From Glandiceps talaboti (lineage: Eukaryota > Hemichordata > Enteropneusta > Spengelidae), in assembly GCF_964340395.1 (NCBI RefSeq), contig NC_135549.1, positions 29,748,332-29,812,331 of the forward strand: a DNA stretch of 64,000 nucleotides, in the 5' to 3' direction. The notes beneath the pieces are model-generated. The model was given only the letters and a program-made list of their open reading frames with translations, had not been told where the DNA came from and did no database searches. Positions within the stretch are counted from its first letter, which is position 1. Every line of letters begins with the position of its first letter. Both the position numbers and the translations under genes were made by a program. Positions 62,629-64,000 of the stretch are shown in pieces.

Positions 62629-62710
62629 GGGAGCCTTCAGTATTTGTAGTATTTCTCGGGGAGGGCCATATTTTAGAAAATGAATTTAGGGGAGGGTCAC
62701 ATTTGACTTT
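62629..62710 (+). repeat. Dispersed GGGGAGGGTCA repeat
   Basis: GGAGCCTTCAGTATTTGTAG followed by GGGGAGGGCCATATTTTAGA. Related sequences occur at about 13,920-13,990, 21,183-21,312 (inverse CTGAAGGCTCC), 19,078-19,135 and 63,600-63,685. The CTTCAGTA edge is shared, so this looks like a mobile family. Confidence 0.6.
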
Positions 62711-62890
62711 GACTTTTTGTGTTGTCTAACTTTACATTATTATTCGGGGGTGCCATCCCATCGCTGCCACCGTTTTCAATTCCTGTTCCTGCCATTTGGG
62801 TTTGGGTTAGGGTTAAAGTTAGGGTTAGGTAGCATGATATCGGGCCATATCAATCAAATCTCTGCACACAACCGTTTAGTCAATCAGTTG

Positions 62891-63174
<284 letters not shown>

Positions 63175-64000
63175 TTTATTATCCAAAAAATAAATTAATT
63201 AACATCACAATTATATCAAAAGGGAAAAGAATGAATTCGGATAACAGGAGTCAGAAAATAGCTAGGCTAGTCGGGTCTGACCCCTGGAAGGAATAGATAA
63301 TAGTAGATGTCTTAGATGCAAATTATAGTCTAATAATTATATTTCTCCCTTATTTCACCCACCCCATCCCTCTCTCTCAAATACACTATCTTTGCAGAAA
63401 GAAAGCAAAGCAAAAGAAAAAAAGGTATTGATTAATGCAGTGCCTTCACACACATTCACACGGTGGTAGTAGGGGAAATAATGCCTTTAAAACTTTCAAC
63501 ATGGTGGCAGCGGTGGGATTAAGTCATTACCATTGATTCTGGAACTCGTGTCCTTTTCCATTACTGACGGTATTTTAACCCGTATTTTAACTACTTAAAC
63601 AGAGGGAGGGCCATGTTTCACAGAAAGGAAGTTGAGGGAGGGCAAATTTTTAGCACGGTGGAATTGGCGAGGGTCATATTTTATCCAACAGCTCGGGTGT
63701 CCTCTCAAATCACATCTAACATGTATATCTAACACATTAAAATATTCCCAAGTAAGTTTAGAATACATTTGATATGTTGGAAGTGCTCTACTCAATTTTA
63801 AAGACAAAAATATAACACTGCAATGTGATGAATATAAAATATTGTCCCAATATTTTATTGTGTCATTACGAACTTAAACGCTTGATGTAGTTTCATACCT
63901 TGTACACGTCTACATAACCTTGTGAGTTACAAGAAATAAACAAAAATCAGTGTGTATGCATGGTCGTCTGCCTGCCTGTGTCTGTGTCTGTCTGTCTGTC
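63175..64000. other. No gene; ends in a GTCT tract
   Basis: Low-complexity flank, a dispersed GGGAGGGCCATG repeat (about 63,600-63,685) and a CTGC/GTCT tetranucleotide run to the window edge. Confidence 0.6.

Overview
The window is nuclear DNA of an invertebrate animal. It shows GT-AG introns, AT-rich sequence with abundant long microsatellites, metazoan gene families and metazoan retrotransposons. The gene mix fits an invertebrate deuterostome (hemichordate, cephalochordate or echinoderm) best, but a lophotrochozoan cannot be excluded and I cannot name the species.

Protein-coding content is sparse. I support five intact genes and one broken one. (1) There are three copies of a small gene, here called STMC6-like, encoding a Shisa/WBP1/VOPP1-type adaptor: signal peptide, six-cysteine ectodomain, one transmembrane helix, and a tail with two PPxY motifs. 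Copies B (21.8-25.0 kb) and C (48.1-50.6 kb) are complete five-exon genes. Copy A (3.5-3.8 kb) is a pseudogene with only the end of exon 4 and exon 5. (2) Two galactose 3-O-sulfotransferase-like genes lie on the minus strand (A at 5.4-7.0 kb, B at 27.3-28.9 kb), each converging on the 3' end of an STMC6-like gene. (3) A single-exon LRR-Ig transmembrane receptor (59.1-61.4 kb) has a cytoplasmic tail that reads as an ITAM plus Grb2-type, PI3K-type and PDZ-type motifs. It is the strongest candidate for interesting biology.

A segmental duplication links about 2.82-11.5 kb (copy A) with about 23.25-30.1 kb (copy B). It begins just after STMC6 exon 3, which explains why copy A has no exons 1-3, and it carries the sulfotransferase. 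Later insertions into one copy leave the other as a natural empty site. This defines a 2,075-bp TIR element (7,242-9,316) and a roughly 1.2-kb tandem-repeat-cored element (10.19-11.40 kb).

Much of the rest is mobile or repetitive. A decayed DIRS-like tyrosine-recombinase retrotransposon (44.58-47.03 kb, minus) runs in frame into a 4.3-kb minisatellite of 39-bp units (40.27-44.58 kb). The minisatellite creates a spurious 1,516-codon open frame. There are two dead non-LTR retrotransposons (31.6-32.6 kb plus; 52.1-54.2 kb minus), a TTAA-flanked palindromic MITE (14.80-15.15 kb), several hairpins (33.3, 45.6, 47.1 and 55.1 kb), families of 110-150 bp repeats in both orientations, and many di- to pentanucleotide tracts. 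Regions at 16.1-19.0, 30.1-31.6, 35.0-37.9, 38.7-40.1 and 55.7-59.0 kb show no gene I can support.
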